Assembly (NCBI GenBank): GCA_934045905.1
Contig: OW203771.1
Coordinates: forward strand, 2,914,001-2,978,000
Direction: 5' to 3'
DNA length: 64,000 nucleotides
DNA from: Leuctra nigra
Lineage: Eukaryota > Arthropoda > Insecta > Plecoptera > Leuctridae
Shown here: positions 34,038 to 45,608 of the stretch, piece by piece
How positions within the stretch are numbered: position 1 is the first letter of the stretch
Layout of the letters: each line of letters starts with the position of its first letter
Translations under genes and position numbers: made by a program
The notes under the pieces: model-generated
The model's database searches: none
The model's input: the letters and a program-made list of their open reading frames with translations, nothing else
Told to the model about the DNA's origin: nothing

Positions 34038-37000
34038 TTACCAATCACTAATTGTAGCGAGAAAGTCCAGATTCTGATCTTCAACTTCTCGTCGAATGTC
34101 CTCCAAGCAACTTATAAAACTCTGATCCCCGGCACATCGCAGAACCAAACGCTTAAGGTTGGTGAACTTTGTAAAGATCTCTCTCAGCACTGTGTCGGTC
34201 ATTATTCCAGAATTCTCAACGTAAACTTTCAAATCCTCCAGACCGTTCATCTTGACAGATTTCATTAACTCGATCAAGAACCCGTCCATGGCAAAGGAAT
34301 ACATCTTAATCTTGAGCGAGGACAGAGAAGAGTTTCGCGGTAGAAATATTTCAAGAAGTTCTACTTGTGATGCGACAGAATCATAAAAGATTTCGATTGA
34401 TAACTTTTCTAGATTTGCCATTGACGATTGACACTTCTTCTCAGGAGAGTTCAACGTGTTGGCTATGTTTGGGTTAAACCAAAGTTGATGTTTTAATTTT
34501 AAATGTGTCAATCTTGAACAATATTTTGATATCAGTTGTGCAGCTTGTTTAGGAATCGGCAGACATCTTATATCGAGTTTCAACAAATGTCTTCCTTTCT
34601 TCTCCATGAAACGTTTGAAGTTTTCGTCCAAAGACGTCACGGTGACTTTCAACTCTCGGATTTCCAATAAGCTCGCCGCCAAAGCTTCAAAAACATGACA
34701 GGAGTCCGAGTCGTTCAGGTATGTGACTTCGAGATGTTGAAGATGCGGACACAAAGCGATGATTGTGTTCATTCTTCTGATGCGACATTCGACTTCTCTG
34801 ATGGAGCGAAGGTTTAGTGTCTTGGTTGTGTTGAGGTTTAGCAGGACATTGCCCATCATGTGGTAACTGTAGTGCTCGAGACAAGGGAATAAGTCCAGTG
34901 CTTGTTTAGCCTGTCAACAGAAGAACATCGTCATCAGGTGGACGTTTTCGATGGGGACAAAAATTGACACATAAAACAAAACAAAAAACAAACGAACAGA
35001 GAAAGTGCCTGGCTGGCTTAAGAGGGCTTGGTAGTGAGTTTGACCTTGAAGAGTTTTTTAATCGATTTTTATCAATATCTTTTTCCAGTGTAATTGTTAA
35101 CAAAATAGGGCTATGGACGTGAATTCAGAACAGTTCAATGAAAATAATTCCACAGCTTGTAATTGTTTATTAGATATACTTTGTCCTACAGGTGTTTAGA
35201 ACCCGAAAATTTAGTAATTTTCGGGTTCTAAACACCTGTTGGACACAATAAAACTAATAGCTTATTCCAAACTATGACATTATTTTCATTGAACTGTTCT
35301 GAATTCACGTCCATAGCCCTATTTTGTTAACAATTACACTGGAAAAAGATATTGCTAAAAATCGATTAAAAAACTCGTCAAGGCCACGCTCACTACCCAG
35401 CCGTCTTAAGGTCGGCCAAGCGCTCGGCCGTTTTAGCAACTTGAGAGATTTTTTTTTTGTAACTTTGACAAGATGTTCACATCATGATCAGTCTGACTGT
35501 ATATTAGTAACACTATTTGATTTTTGATTCGAACCTTGTTAATTAGGCGCAGGTTATTCAACTAAACCGCGCAACATTATGATATTTCCGAAACGATTGG
35601 AGACCAGACCCGTGAACCAATTGATCTCAAATTTTATTCATGATTAGATAAAAGACAATTACTTAGGGTTATCACTTGGAACATTTTTAAAATTAAATTT
35701 CATACGGCTTCCAGCGAGACAAGAAAATAGTCAATTTTTCTTAAAATTTCAAATAATTTCGTCAATCGATTTATTAAGGAAGTCTCGTGAAGACCAGGTT
35801 TCAGAATAATAATTATTTTATTAGAGTAGAGATGTTGCTGAACACAGATATGATATTTTTTTTGTTGTGGGATGAATAGTTTTCAAGTAATTAATTTACA
35901 AAGTTTGAAAGATTTCTTCTCATTCAAAAACAGGATAATTGACAATAACATCACAATTTGCAATATTGCCACATGGCAACGAAGGAATCACCAAGGTAAC
36001 ACATTGTTGGAGACTTGGAAATGACATCACGGTTCTGATTTTTGTGACAGGCCGTTTTTCCCGCCAAAAATTCCTATGATATTTGAATTTGATTTTTATG
36101 AATGAAAATTTTTGAATTCACAGGTGATAAGTGTTTTTGTCATTATTATTTGTGCTGATAATTAGAAATTTACTAAATAAAATTTCACGAGACTTTCCTA
36201 ATAAAAAAAAATCTTGCAACAAGCGGTAAAATCGCTTGCGCTTGCACCACCTTAAGATAGTACCTTCTTTATACATATACAAAAAAAATAAAATCTTGAA
36301 ATTACAAGTTCAGAAAACGTTTTCCTACATTTCAACTATATTTAAGTATAAATGAATCATAAAATGTCATTTAACTTGCAACCCCTGTCTTATAGCGAGG
36401 TTTCAATTTATTGCTTTCCGAGAATGAACAAAACTGTAACACAGGAGGTATAGGGAAATCGTTTAGTTTTTGGTTGATAACTTTTAAAATAGCACACGTT
36501 GGTATTGTTTTCAATTTTTTTCCTAATAGAATGTCCAACTATCTATCTAGAAATCAGTTTTTTGAAAAAACGTTGAACCTCAGTAAAATTAAAAACTCAA
36601 AAATAGCATGGAAATCGTCATGATTTTAATGGCCCCCATAAGACTACTGTTAAAAATAGGAATTTATAACTACAATATCTCAAAATCTAGACACGAGAAA
36701 TTCTTCATATTTCACAATATCGTGTAAATAGTGATTATTGATACCTCTGCCAAAAATAGGCTTATTTGGAAGATATGAGATATCAGTTGTGCTACCTTAA
36801 CTAAATTGCTCACTTATTAATAATTATTAACCATTAAAAAATTATTTTTTTCATCACCCTCTCCACATGAAAAGGCTTACTCACCGCAATAAAACTGGAA
36901 GACTGTGAGAAATGCTGTACGAAATATATCTCTTTTTTGATCCATTGATATGACAGGGATTTGAGTCCAGTACAACCCGCCAATGCATTATAACTCTCAG

Positions 37001-37475
37001 GCACAGATATTTTAAACAGCTTTACAGTCTGCAGGCTAAGACACTCTTGACCAATCAAAGTCAACAGTTTCAAGTTACAGCCGCTCGTAAATGAGATATC
37101 AAGTTCCACTACATTCTTCAGATTACTTGATACCATTTTCTCACTGACGTCACGATATAGTTTAAGTTTCTTTAAATTCCCATGGCAGAAGATTGAATAG
37201 AGACGTAAATAGTTATCGTTACTCATAGAATACATCCTCCGATCTTGCAGTACTGCTTCAAACAGTGAGTCCCACATGGATGGAGGAATGAAGTACACGA
37301 GGACTTTTTGAACTCTGTCCAGAGCTTCCTGGAGAACTGGTGACTTCTTGAACCGTCTAAATGGCCAAGGTCTTTGCTTGATGGCCGCCATGTTTAGCAA
37401 TGACGTCACGACGAGTTGCTCCACGGCTGATGTGGAGAGTGAAGATAAACTCCGAGGCTGTTTGTGAGGCGGCAT
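34038..37475 (-). CDS. LRR-family protein, copy B (two coding exons, intact)
   Basis: Exon 1 is 37475-36885 (197 codons), from MPPHKQPRSLSSLSTSAVEQ to SSFIA before GTGAGT. Exon 2 is 34910-34038, from AKQALDLFPCLEHYSYHMMG to LATISDW. Splicing is phase 0 and the product is about 487 residues. Residues 9-20 (SLSSLSTSAVEQ) resemble a degenerate BC/SOCS-type box with Ser where Cys is usual. IPPSMWDSLFEAVL follows, then irregular LRRs (CTGLKSLSY, CPHLQHLEV, CSRLTHLKL, FTNLKRLVLRC). No signal peptide or membrane segment is seen. The layout recalls substrate receptors of cullin ligases (ZYG11/ZER1-like), but that is inference only. An extra insert (about residues 31-47, KQRPWPFRRFKK) is shared in position with copy D. 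The 2-kb intron holds three abutting MITEs. Confidence 0.8.
35022..35405. mobile_element. TTAA-flanked hairpin MITE in the intron of gene B
   Basis: TTAA occurs at 35018-35021 and 35406-35409. The ends are GAGGGCTTGGTAGTGAG and CACTACCCAGCCGTC. The arms of about 150 bp pair, including GAATTCAGAACAGTTCAATG. A homologue lies at 44736-45117, just upstream of gene C. Confidence 0.85.
35410..36251. mobile_element. TTAA-flanked MITE sharing its left TTAA with the preceding MITE
   Basis: TTAA at 35406-35409 serves both elements; the right TTAA is 36252-36255. The ends GGTCGGCCAAGCGCTCGGCC and GCTTGCACCACC relate it to the 529-bp family. An internal insertion of about 430 bp with inverted ends, AGGAAGTCTCGTGAA and TTTCACGAGACTTTCCT, spans about 35777-36202. 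Confidence 0.75.
36256..36796. mobile_element. Third abutting TTAA-bounded element (left end decayed)
   Basis: The right TTAA is at 36797-36800, preceded by GTGCTACC. The interior matches 41030-41490 and 61850-62310, for example ATAGCACACGTTGGTATTG. The left border falls on the TTAA at 36252-36255, but the left end has no clear inverted match, so it may be truncated. Confidence 0.55.
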
Positions 37476-38115
37476 GGCAACACTGTAACAATGAGACACG
37501 TTGTTTAACCATTGGTTTAACCGGTTTAACCCTCCAGTATTCGCGTGACGTTTTGTAACTCATGTGGTGTTCTGCGACCCCATTTACAATTAACTCTAAT
37601 TTCATTTGGAATTGATTTTAGGTGTTCATTTATTTTTTATTTGCATTATTCAGGTGTTTATCTAATACCTGGCTCGGTATATAATTTTAATAACTTCATA
37701 ATTTATTTACTTGTTGGAAATATGGAGAGAAAAAAGTAAATTTTAGAGGATCCTTGCTATTATTTTAAATAAATATATTGAAATTGGTAGGTTTATTTAA
37801 GCATATTATATTAATTTTTATTTGTATATCCCTATTGTTCACATTAAAGGAAGCTATTATGTGATAATTATGTAGCCTGAATGCTTGCATTCATTGAATT
37901 ATGTGTAATTTCCACCGCATTTAGCATTAGGGAAACATTTAAATCCTAAAAAGCAAATTTTTTGACAATGCTTTAAAGACTAAGAAAAAACTTAAAACGT
38001 TTAATTCTGCATGGAATTATCAAAACATTGATGTTATAACTAACGAAAATGTAAGTATTTGAAGTGTAAACTAACAGTAAATACTAAATGGGGAAATATT
38101 TTTTGTGGATAATTG
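37476..38115. other. Upstream region of gene B, no gene seen
   Basis: On the minus strand an acceptor-like CATTGTTACAG ends 7 bases before the ATG (TGTTGCCATGCC), as in the other family members. The remainder is AT-rich with no recognisable exon. Confidence 0.5.
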
Positions 38116-38468
38116 TTGAGCGAGCTTTCCAGGGTACTCTTATGGCACTTTCTGTGTGTGTTTTTCTTGCCTGCACTGTCCAGGTCAAACCGCTCAAGCA
38201 ATTGATCTGAAATTTTGCACACATACTAACGTAATCTAAGCGGTCTCTGGGATCGTTTTTGAACAGGATCCTGCGATGGTCAAAATATTTAGAAAAAAAT
38301 AAAAATATATTTGGTTGGTTCGATCATTTGAAATTTTGCAAAGTCATTGCAACCAACATTTTCCCCAATCTTACAAAGTTTCAGCCAAATCCTCCGATTG
38401 GTTAAAATTTAAACCCATCTTTCCTGTTATTTTTTTAATTTCAACTAGAACCGATTGACCAATTATAT
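38116..38468. mobile_element. Helitron-like repeat, copy 8 (truncated)
   Basis: It begins TTGAGCGAGC and runs through GGGTACTCTTATGGCACTTT, but breaks off near CTAGAACCGATTGACC. The CTAG end is missing. Confidence 0.7.
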
Positions 38469-38485
38469 TGGTATATTACTTAGTC

Positions 38486-38633
38486 CGGGTAGGACCAACT
38501 TTGGATTAGCTAACTATCGTTAACCAATGAATCCAGTTGGCGCGAATTCCACAGCCAATAGGATTCACTAAATTCCACTAACCATTGATAATTAACTTTA
38601 TCCAAAGTTGGTCCAACCCGGCTTTTTAGTAAA
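38486..38633. mobile_element. Short MITE, inverted ends around AGTCCGGGTAGGACC
   Basis: The left end TTACTTAGTCCGGGTAGGAC pairs imperfectly with the right end ending GGCTTTTTAGTAA. The inner arms GGACCAACTTTGGA and TCCAAAGTTGGTCC match perfectly. It is about 148 bp with no coding content and follows directly on the break of Helitron-like copy 8. Confidence 0.7.
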
Positions 38634-38888
38634 CAAGATTATCACCGAAATTTCCTTGTTCAAAGAGGCCAGATTAAAGGAAGATTATTATATTTAATGT
38701 TAATCATGTGGTTAGTACTCACTATGCGTCTGCACATCCGCTGCTGTTGATAAGACTGATAAGACTGATCTCCTAGAGAGATAGATAAGTTATCAACAAT
38801 GTCACAACTGTTATCAACATCCTGTCGGTCTGAGAGTGAACCGCAAGCTTTGCCAGTTGTCCGCCAGACCAATGCACGTCCCGCTTAC

Positions 38889-39052
38889 ACTCATGGAAAT
38901 ATATTTGGTACACGCTCCTTCTCCCTTTCCATGCATTTACGTTAGGCTCCTCCCCCTCGACCCGTAACACTGGCAAAGTTGTTCGAATGTGGTGGGGGTG
39001 AAAGGGGTGGGGGTGAAAGGACCGTTTACCGAATATATTTCCATGACTGTAC
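38889..39052. repeat. Inverted-repeat element around CATGGAAATATATT
   Basis: CATGGAAATATATTTGGTA near 38893 pairs with GAATATATTTCCATG at about 39028-39046, enclosing a G/C-rich core (GGTGGGGGTGAAAGG, partly duplicated). The overlapping frames on the minus strand show no domain. Confidence 0.5.
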
Positions 39053-39139
39053 ATTCTAGGAAAATACTCTAGGATAAAACACTGTTGGTATTATCATTAT
39101 CAATGCCAACCGTCCCGTGTGTCTTAACTGTACATAATC

Positions 39140-39900
39140 ATGGAGACAAGGGTAAACCATTTGACAATCAATCCTTGTTATTATCAAAGAAATCAGAGTT
39201 CGTCTACTAGAGTTAGATGACGAGTTATACTTATAGCATAGACTACTTCGCATGGCGGCATCAAATATCTTTTCTTTTGAATTCCGTTTTCACTTTGGCC
39301 AAATGAACATTCATTGTGCCATCTCGTTGATGCACTCTGGGACCTCTCTGGGACACGGCTCTCTGGGAGCTGCAGAGAGGGTTATTGGAACCTGGCCGCC
39401 ATGTCCCTCGGAGGTAATGGGGAGCGAGAATTTTTCTGGCAATGACTTCGTAAATAGGACGTAAATTGACTGTGACAAAAACTCTAATAACTTAGGTACT
39501 TATTTATACAAATACAAGTCTGATTTAGAAGTGTAGTATACATATTCTGTTCTGACCGCTATTACATCAGTAAAATGAAGGATATTAACAATAAATAAAT
39601 ATGCTCTATTTCGAACTAAAAAAACTACCCTTTTTTACTATAGAGAGTTTTCACGGCCCTAATTTCATTCCAGAACTATCGTGAATGACATTTGAAAACA
39701 TAATCTAGTTGGATGAACCATTTATTTCACTTCAAAAATGTTAAAACTAGAATTTTATAAAAAAAATACAAATCATCCCATTTACGAAGTCTTTGCCAGA
39801 AAAATATTCGCTAACGGCGACCTCCCTGGGAGCTCTTTGGGAGCTCTTTGGGACATGGCGGGGACGTCCCCGTCATGGAACAGTGTTTGCTGGGAATAAT
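39140..39900. repeat. Dispersed repeat and inverted G/C-rich pair downstream of gene C
   Basis: The part at about 39150-39335 matches 60560-60790. Segments with CTCTGGGAGCTGCAGAG (about 39360) and CTGGGAGCTCTTTGGG (about 39825) face each other as diverged inverted copies, together with ATTTACGAAGTC/GACTTCGTAAAT at about 39783 and 39443. Confidence 0.5.
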
Positions 39901-39999
39901 AATAGTGCATGTTTATATCAATGAAGCAAGACATTTTAAATTAACTGAATGATAGCACATAGACAGAAGGCAGTCCCCGCATCCATTTGTTTCAACCCG

Positions 40000-42900
40000 T
40001 TACCAATCATAGACTTCCGCAACAAAGTCCAAATTATTATCTCGAACTTCTCTTCGAAACTCCTCCAAGCAATCTGTCAAGCGCTGATCATCGTCGCAAT
40101 GTAAAATCAAACGTTTCAGTCTCGGAAACGTCGTATAGACATCTCTGAGGACCGTGTCTTTCATCACTAATAAGAACTGAAACGACTGAACTCTAGACAA
40201 CACTTTCAGATGCTCGAGACGGGACATCTTCACTGACTTCATGAACTCGATCAAGAACGCATTGATGTCAACTTCACACAACTCAATATTTAGCGCTCGG
40301 AGATCTGAGTCTCGTAGTAGAAATATTTTGAATAGTTTAACATCAGATATGCGAGGTATTTCGGAAGTATATGATAAATCTTTTAGTCTTGTCATTGATG
40401 ATTGCATTACGTTTTCAGAATAGGTCAAAGTGTTGGCTGGATTTGGTACACGAAGACTAAAAGGATATCGAATTTTAAAATGCGTCAAATTTGAACACAT
40501 TTTTGATATCAGATGTGCAGTCTGTTCAGGAATTGGTGGACAAATCAGAGTCAATTTTATCAGATGTTTTCCTTTCCTCAGGACGAAATGTTTGAAGTTT
40601 TCATCAAAGTGCGTGACGGTGATTTGAAGTTCACGGATCTCTAAAGCACTGTCCGCTAAAGCTCTTAAGCCCCGACTGTAGTCCACGGGTGTCCAGTAGT
40701 TGTTGAGCATGTCCAGACGTTGAAGATGGGGACAGAACGTGATGATTCTGCTCATGGTAGCGACGGTGCATTTGTATTCTCTGACGTAGCGAAGGTTCAG
40801 AGTCTTGGTTGTGATCAGATGCAGCAGGACTTCGCCCATCTTGATGTAACTGTAGTGCTCGAGCCGAGGAAATAGATCGAGAGCTAGTTTAGCCTGTCAA
40901 CAGAAAGAGAGTTAGAGAGCCGAATCATTGATTCCAGTAAGGGCATACGTCTATATTTTTAAGAGGGCTCAACCGATCGAACATTCCAAAATATTTATTT
41001 TTAGAAATTACCCTAATAAATTACTTTTTCCTACATTTCAACTATATTTAAGTATAAAAGAATCATAAAATGTAATTTAACTTGCAACTCCTGTCTTATT
41101 GCGAGATTTCCGAGAATGAACAAAACTTTAACACATGAGGTTCAGGGAAATCGTTAAGTTTTTGGTTTATAACTTTTAAAATAGCACACGTTGGTATTGT
41201 TTTAAATTTTTTCTTAATAGAATGTCCAACTATCTATTTAGAACTCAGTTTTTTGAAAAAACGTTAAACCTCAGTAAAATTCAAAACTCAAAAATAGCAT
41301 GGATATCGTCATGATTTTTATGTCCTATAGATAAGACTACATGTTAAAAATAGGAATTTATAACTACAATATCTCAAAATCTAGACACGAGAAGTTGTTC
41401 ATATTTCACAGTATCGTGTAAACAGTGCTTATTGATACATCTGCCAAAAATAAGCTCATTTGGAAGATGTGACTTAATCGTTGAGCCACCTTAAGAACAT
41501 TTAAATCTCAAAAACCTTCTACTTGGCAGTCACAAAAGACTCATCAGCATTTGTATGTTCTACACGAGTGTTCTATTGTTCTTTAAGTTCTACCAAATGT
41601 TAATAATATATTCTGCGGTCTCCTCACAAGCTTGTCAACTTGAGAAGATTGACGTCGATGGTGGATATGAACTAAAGTGTTTGTTAGGTGGTGATGGACG
41701 GAACATGACGTGACCGCTGGCGAACTCCATGGGCCGTAACAAGGGGTGTGCGGGCGGTGCGGCAGCACAGGGCGCCGCCAACAAGGAAGACAAATTTTTA
41801 TGTAATTACTTTTTTGCACCCAAAAATCAATTTTTGTGCATAAAACCAAAAAACGCCCTGCGGGGCATGATTGATGTCGGTGATGATTTCAGTCATACCC
41901 AGGAGGTCTAACCCCCCCCCCAATCCCAAATAATGCGCCCTTTAAAGATATTCAGCTGAAAAAAAAATCAGTGAAATTGAACGTCAGAAATTACTAAAAA
42001 CCATTAAAATCCTATCAAAAAAATCAAAATTCTCCATTTCAGGGCCCAGGACCCGCATATGGTTAGGAGGTTCCCCCCCCCGCCCCCTGGCCCCTCATTG
42101 CTGTCATTGGGGCCGTGGAAATGTTTGACCACTGTTTTGCATAATTGTTTTGTGCACAACCAAAGTTTTGGTTTGTCCTAGTCTGAAATCATCACTAGTT
42201 GGGTAAAGCGATTTATGGGGAGGTAGGGTTGAAGGGGGGCATAATTTAGAATTGCTCCGGGCGCCGAAATCCCTAGTTAAGCCTGATGCACAATTGAATT
42301 AAGGTTTATGGTTTCATGTTTAGTGAATAGTGTTTAAGATGTTATAACAGAGTCCAGTGCACAATTGCTTATTTCACGAGGTTATTTCACCATGATAAAA
42401 TTAAATAATTGATCGAAAAATGATATGGAAACAAAAATATGAGCACGACTAGGCACAAATATCAAATTAAAATGCTTCCAATGACATTAATTCAGAAGAC
42501 TTTCCATTTTCCCGTACGAATTTGACATTGACATTTACTCTGCTCTCTTCTGATTGGTTCGTCATAAGGTGAAATAGTGTTTTGCAATAAGAAATGGATT
42601 TTGTTGATTTCTTATTTCAGCTTAAACCTTAAACACCAAACCTTATGACGCTTGTGACAGTTGTGCATGGTAACGTTATAACAGCACCTTTCATTTCTCT
42701 TAAACACTAAACACTAAACACTAAACACTACCTCACCAATGGACTGCCACCTTGACGCGGTGGTGGGGCTTAAGGGACCGGCTCGCATAGCGAGTTGGTC
42801 CCAACCAAGTGCAGTCCAGGGTCGGCCTAGTCCCATGCCCTCCCTTGAATTTGCGGTCCCCTCGGGCCGGCCTTCCCCCTCGAGATGGTGATCCCCCTGA

Positions 42901-44654
42901 AATCGAGTCCCACCGGCCCGAAGCCTCCCCCTCCCCCCCGGTCCGTCCCTATTCCGGCCTGGTGTTCCCACCAGTGCTGGACTCCCCCGGATCGGGCCAG
43001 TTAGGTCGACCCCGTTCCCATGTCCTCCACTTATATCAACAAAGTTAAATGCAAAAATGCAAATATTAATGTGCGCAATATAACCTCGTCGTTGACGCGC
43101 CGTTAAACCACAATAATCTATCTAATCTACTAAACACTAAACCATAAACATTAATTCAATTGTGCATCAGGCTTGCCGGAACATGATGTGAACTCACAGC
43201 TAGATATTCCGCAGTCTTGGTGACAGGAACAACTCCTAGAGGAGCCTTGGTCTTCTGTCGAACATGTCTGGTGGTCAGAGACTTGAGTCGAGTGCATCCC
43301 GCCAGCGCTTCGTAGCCGTCCGGCACTGTCAAGCTGTCCACCCTCAGGAACTGCAGCTTGAGGCACACTTGGCCAATCAGCAGACACATGGCAGAATCAT
43401 CGCGAGTTTTATAACCTGCATGGCGCTCGGCTGAAATTCGAGAAAATTAGGAACACGACTGACCTCTGGTGGATTCTTTGGTACTATAGCCATAAGGGGG
43501 ATAATGGAGGATATCACGGGGATTTTTAAATAAATAAATTATATTAAATTTGCTTTAGTTGACTTTGTTTTGGCTGAAAAAGTAAACTTGTAACTAAATC
43601 TAAATTTCAATTGTTTCACCTTTTTCACTGCCCTATGGAAACACAGAAGTGGCTCCATCATGAATCGTTTATTTGTTCGAATAGTGATACAAATGTTTAC
43701 CCATGGGCGTCCGCAGGATTTCAGGCAGGGGCAAGGAAAACTACTTTCTCTTGGTTAAGGGGGGGGGGGGGGGGGGGGCGTTCCCGCACCCTGCTCCGCA
43801 AAGCGTTTTTTTTTTGTTTTTTTGATACATTGAAGTCAATTTTGGGACGTTATGAGGTATTATTTGTTGAAATATCATTTTTTTTCATTTAACACTTTGG
43901 GGTGGTGGAGGGCATAACCCGACCTAGCCCCGCAGGAAATTTTTTGTTTTTTTGACACTTTGAAATGAGTTTTTTTGAGTTTCATGTTTACAAAATAAAA
44001 CTGACGTAAATCACAAAAAAAATGTTTTCCTGACATCGAGGAGGGGGGAGGGGCACGCGCCCCCTGCGCCCCCCCCCCCCCCCCCTTAGACTCCCATGTG
44101 TATACCATGTTTAAAAATGGAATACCCTAACTGTCTACCCGGGAATTGCCAAATTTTATGAGACAAACGGCTATTCCTTATACACCAGTCGTTAGGTTTA
44201 AGGTTAATATCTAGTTATACAATGTATATGCCTATAGTAATAATTTTAGCAGAGGAAAATTTAATGATTATTTCAGAAAAATTGCTGATCACAGCTTACG
44301 TGTTAAATACAGTTCCACTACATTCTGTAGTTTGTTTGACGTAAAGCATTTTTCGGTGGGATACGAGAATTTCGTAATGTTCTCGTGAACAAAGATTGGA
44401 TTGATAAGAGGGTAACAAGAATAATGAACGAGATCCGACAGTTGGCAGCTTGCAGCAAGACGAACTGCCTCGTACAGAGAATCCCACATGGCGGGAAGAA
44501 CTCCGTCGACGAGGACATCTTGTACTTTGTCCAGAGCCTCCTGGAGAGTTGGTGACGTCATATCCTTCATGTTCAGCAGTGACGTAATGACGAGTTGCTC
44601 CACGGCTGTTGTGGAGAGTTGGAATAAACTCGGAGGCTGCTTGTGTGGAGGCAT
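40000..44654 (-). CDS. LRR-family protein, copy C (three coding exons; extra intron in exon 1)
   Basis: Coding exons are 44654-44300, 43430-43198 and 40893-40000. The first exon starts MPPHKQPPSLFQLSTTAVEQ and stops being family-like after VVELYLT, exactly at a GTAAGC donor. The second starts after TTTCAG and gives PERHAGYKTRDDSAM and then CLLIGQVCLKLQ. The phases fit (1 base plus 2 bases), and the summed length (196 codons) equals the single exon 1 of copies B and D. The last exon starts AKLALDLFPRLEHYSY and ends FVAEVYDW. The product is about 493 residues, with LRR signatures CSNLTHFKI and FPRLKRLILHC. If the extra intron is not spliced, translation stops after LTRKL. Introns hold a C/G-tract element, a TIR element and a TTAA MITE. 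Confidence 0.75.
40963..41490. mobile_element. TTAA-flanked MITE at the 3' part of the gene C intron
   Basis: TTAA occurs at 40959-40962 and 41491-41494. The ends are GAGGGCTCAACCGATCG and CGTTGAGCCACC. The interior includes ATAGCACACGTTGGTATTG, shared with the intron of gene B and the upstream part of the gene D intron. Confidence 0.75.
41850..42250. repeat. C/G-tract repeat fragment
   Basis: It contains AAACGCCCTGCGGGGCATGA, C-runs at about 41912 and 42074, and GGGGCCGTGGAAATG. It is related to the segments at 1450-1812 and 43706-44100. Borders are unclear. Confidence 0.45.
42281..43173. mobile_element. TIR element with a nested GC-rich retroelement 3' fragment
   Basis: AGCCTGATGCACAATTGAAT at 42281 pairs with ATTCAATTGTGCATCAGGCT near 43173. 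A GC-rich block at about 42730-43125 lies inside it, between copies of CTAAACACTAAAC, and ends CGCCGTTAAACCACAATAAT. That ending is like the 3' end of some LINE/SINE families. The G/C content contrasts sharply with its surroundings. Confidence 0.6.
43706..44100 (-). repeat. Dispersed C/G homopolymer-tract element, copy 2, inside the extra intron of gene C
   Basis: A G-run of 18-19 bases at about 43760 and a C-run at about 44070 bracket sequence that is the reverse complement of the element at 1450-1812 (TGACACTTTGAAATGAGTTT, ATTTTGGGACGTTATGAGGT). It fills about half of the 869-bp extra intron. Confidence 0.6.
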
Positions 44655-44735
44655 GGCAACACTGTAATTATAAGGACATACCAGAGTGAATGGAAATCAA
44701 AGCCTTGTAAATAGTGATCCCACTTTACGCATTAA

Positions 44736-45117
44736 GACGGCTGTGTAGTGATTTTAACCTTGAAGAGTTTTTTTAAATCAATTTTTATAATATCTTTTAC
44801 CAATGTAATTGTTAACAAAATAAGGCTTTGTACGAGTATTCAGAACAGTTCAATGAAAATAATTCCATAGCTTGTAATAGTTCATTACATTTACTTTGTC
44901 CTACAAATGTTTAGTGCCCGAAAATTAGTAAAATTATGGCACTAAACATCTGTTGCAAAATAAAACTAATAACTTATTCCAAACTTTGAAATTATTTTCA
45001 TTGAACTGTTCTGAATACTCGTACAAAGCCCTATTTTGTTAACAATTACATTGGTAAAAGATATTGATAAAAATCGATTAAAAAACTCTTCAAGGCCACG
45101 CTCACTACTCAGCCCTC
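44736..45117. mobile_element. TTAA-flanked hairpin MITE just upstream of gene C
   Basis: TTAA occurs at 44732-44735 and 45118-45121. The ends are GACGGCTGTGTAGTGA and CACTACTCAGCCCTC. It is homologous to 35022-35405 and lies about 80 bases upstream of the gene C ATG, between the coding exon and any noncoding first exon. Confidence 0.85.
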
Positions 45118-45121
45118 TTAA

Positions 45122-45608
45122 GATGCCTGCGGAAGCGAACGGAAAAAGCCTGGTTCGTCAAAGCGATTTTTTTAAATTTCTTTTCACGCTACCAAAATTT
45201 AAAAAATCAGATAGTAACGACCCTTAAAACATAAATGTATAAGAACATAGGGAGGGGAATTGAATCAGAGGGGGGGGGGGGGGATTTTCCTCCCCATTCC
45301 CCCCCCCCCCTTCCTATTCGCCTGGACTGGAGTACACTATGACTTCGGTTACGACCTCAAAGTGTAAAATGCGATATTTTTTGTAAAATAATCGTATTTA
45401 ACACTTTGAAGTCGTACAACGTGCCATTAAGTACTCCAGTCCAAGTACAAGTACAAGTGCCAGTACTGCACTTACAGAATTCACTTTTATAAGGCGACTC
45501 AACCCCACGTGACCAGTTTCATACCTACGTTTGATCTGACTAGCCTGCAAGCCCACGGGGTATGCCATTTTATTTCACAGGAATAAATGGGGTTACCTTT
45601 CAGTACAA
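45122..45608. other. No gene seen; G- and C-run pair
   Basis: G14 at about 45271-45284 and C-runs at about 45300-45310 lie in otherwise ordinary sequence. A short inverted pair around GGACTGGAGTAC / GTACTCCAGTCC flanks about 45325-45435. Confidence 0.5.
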
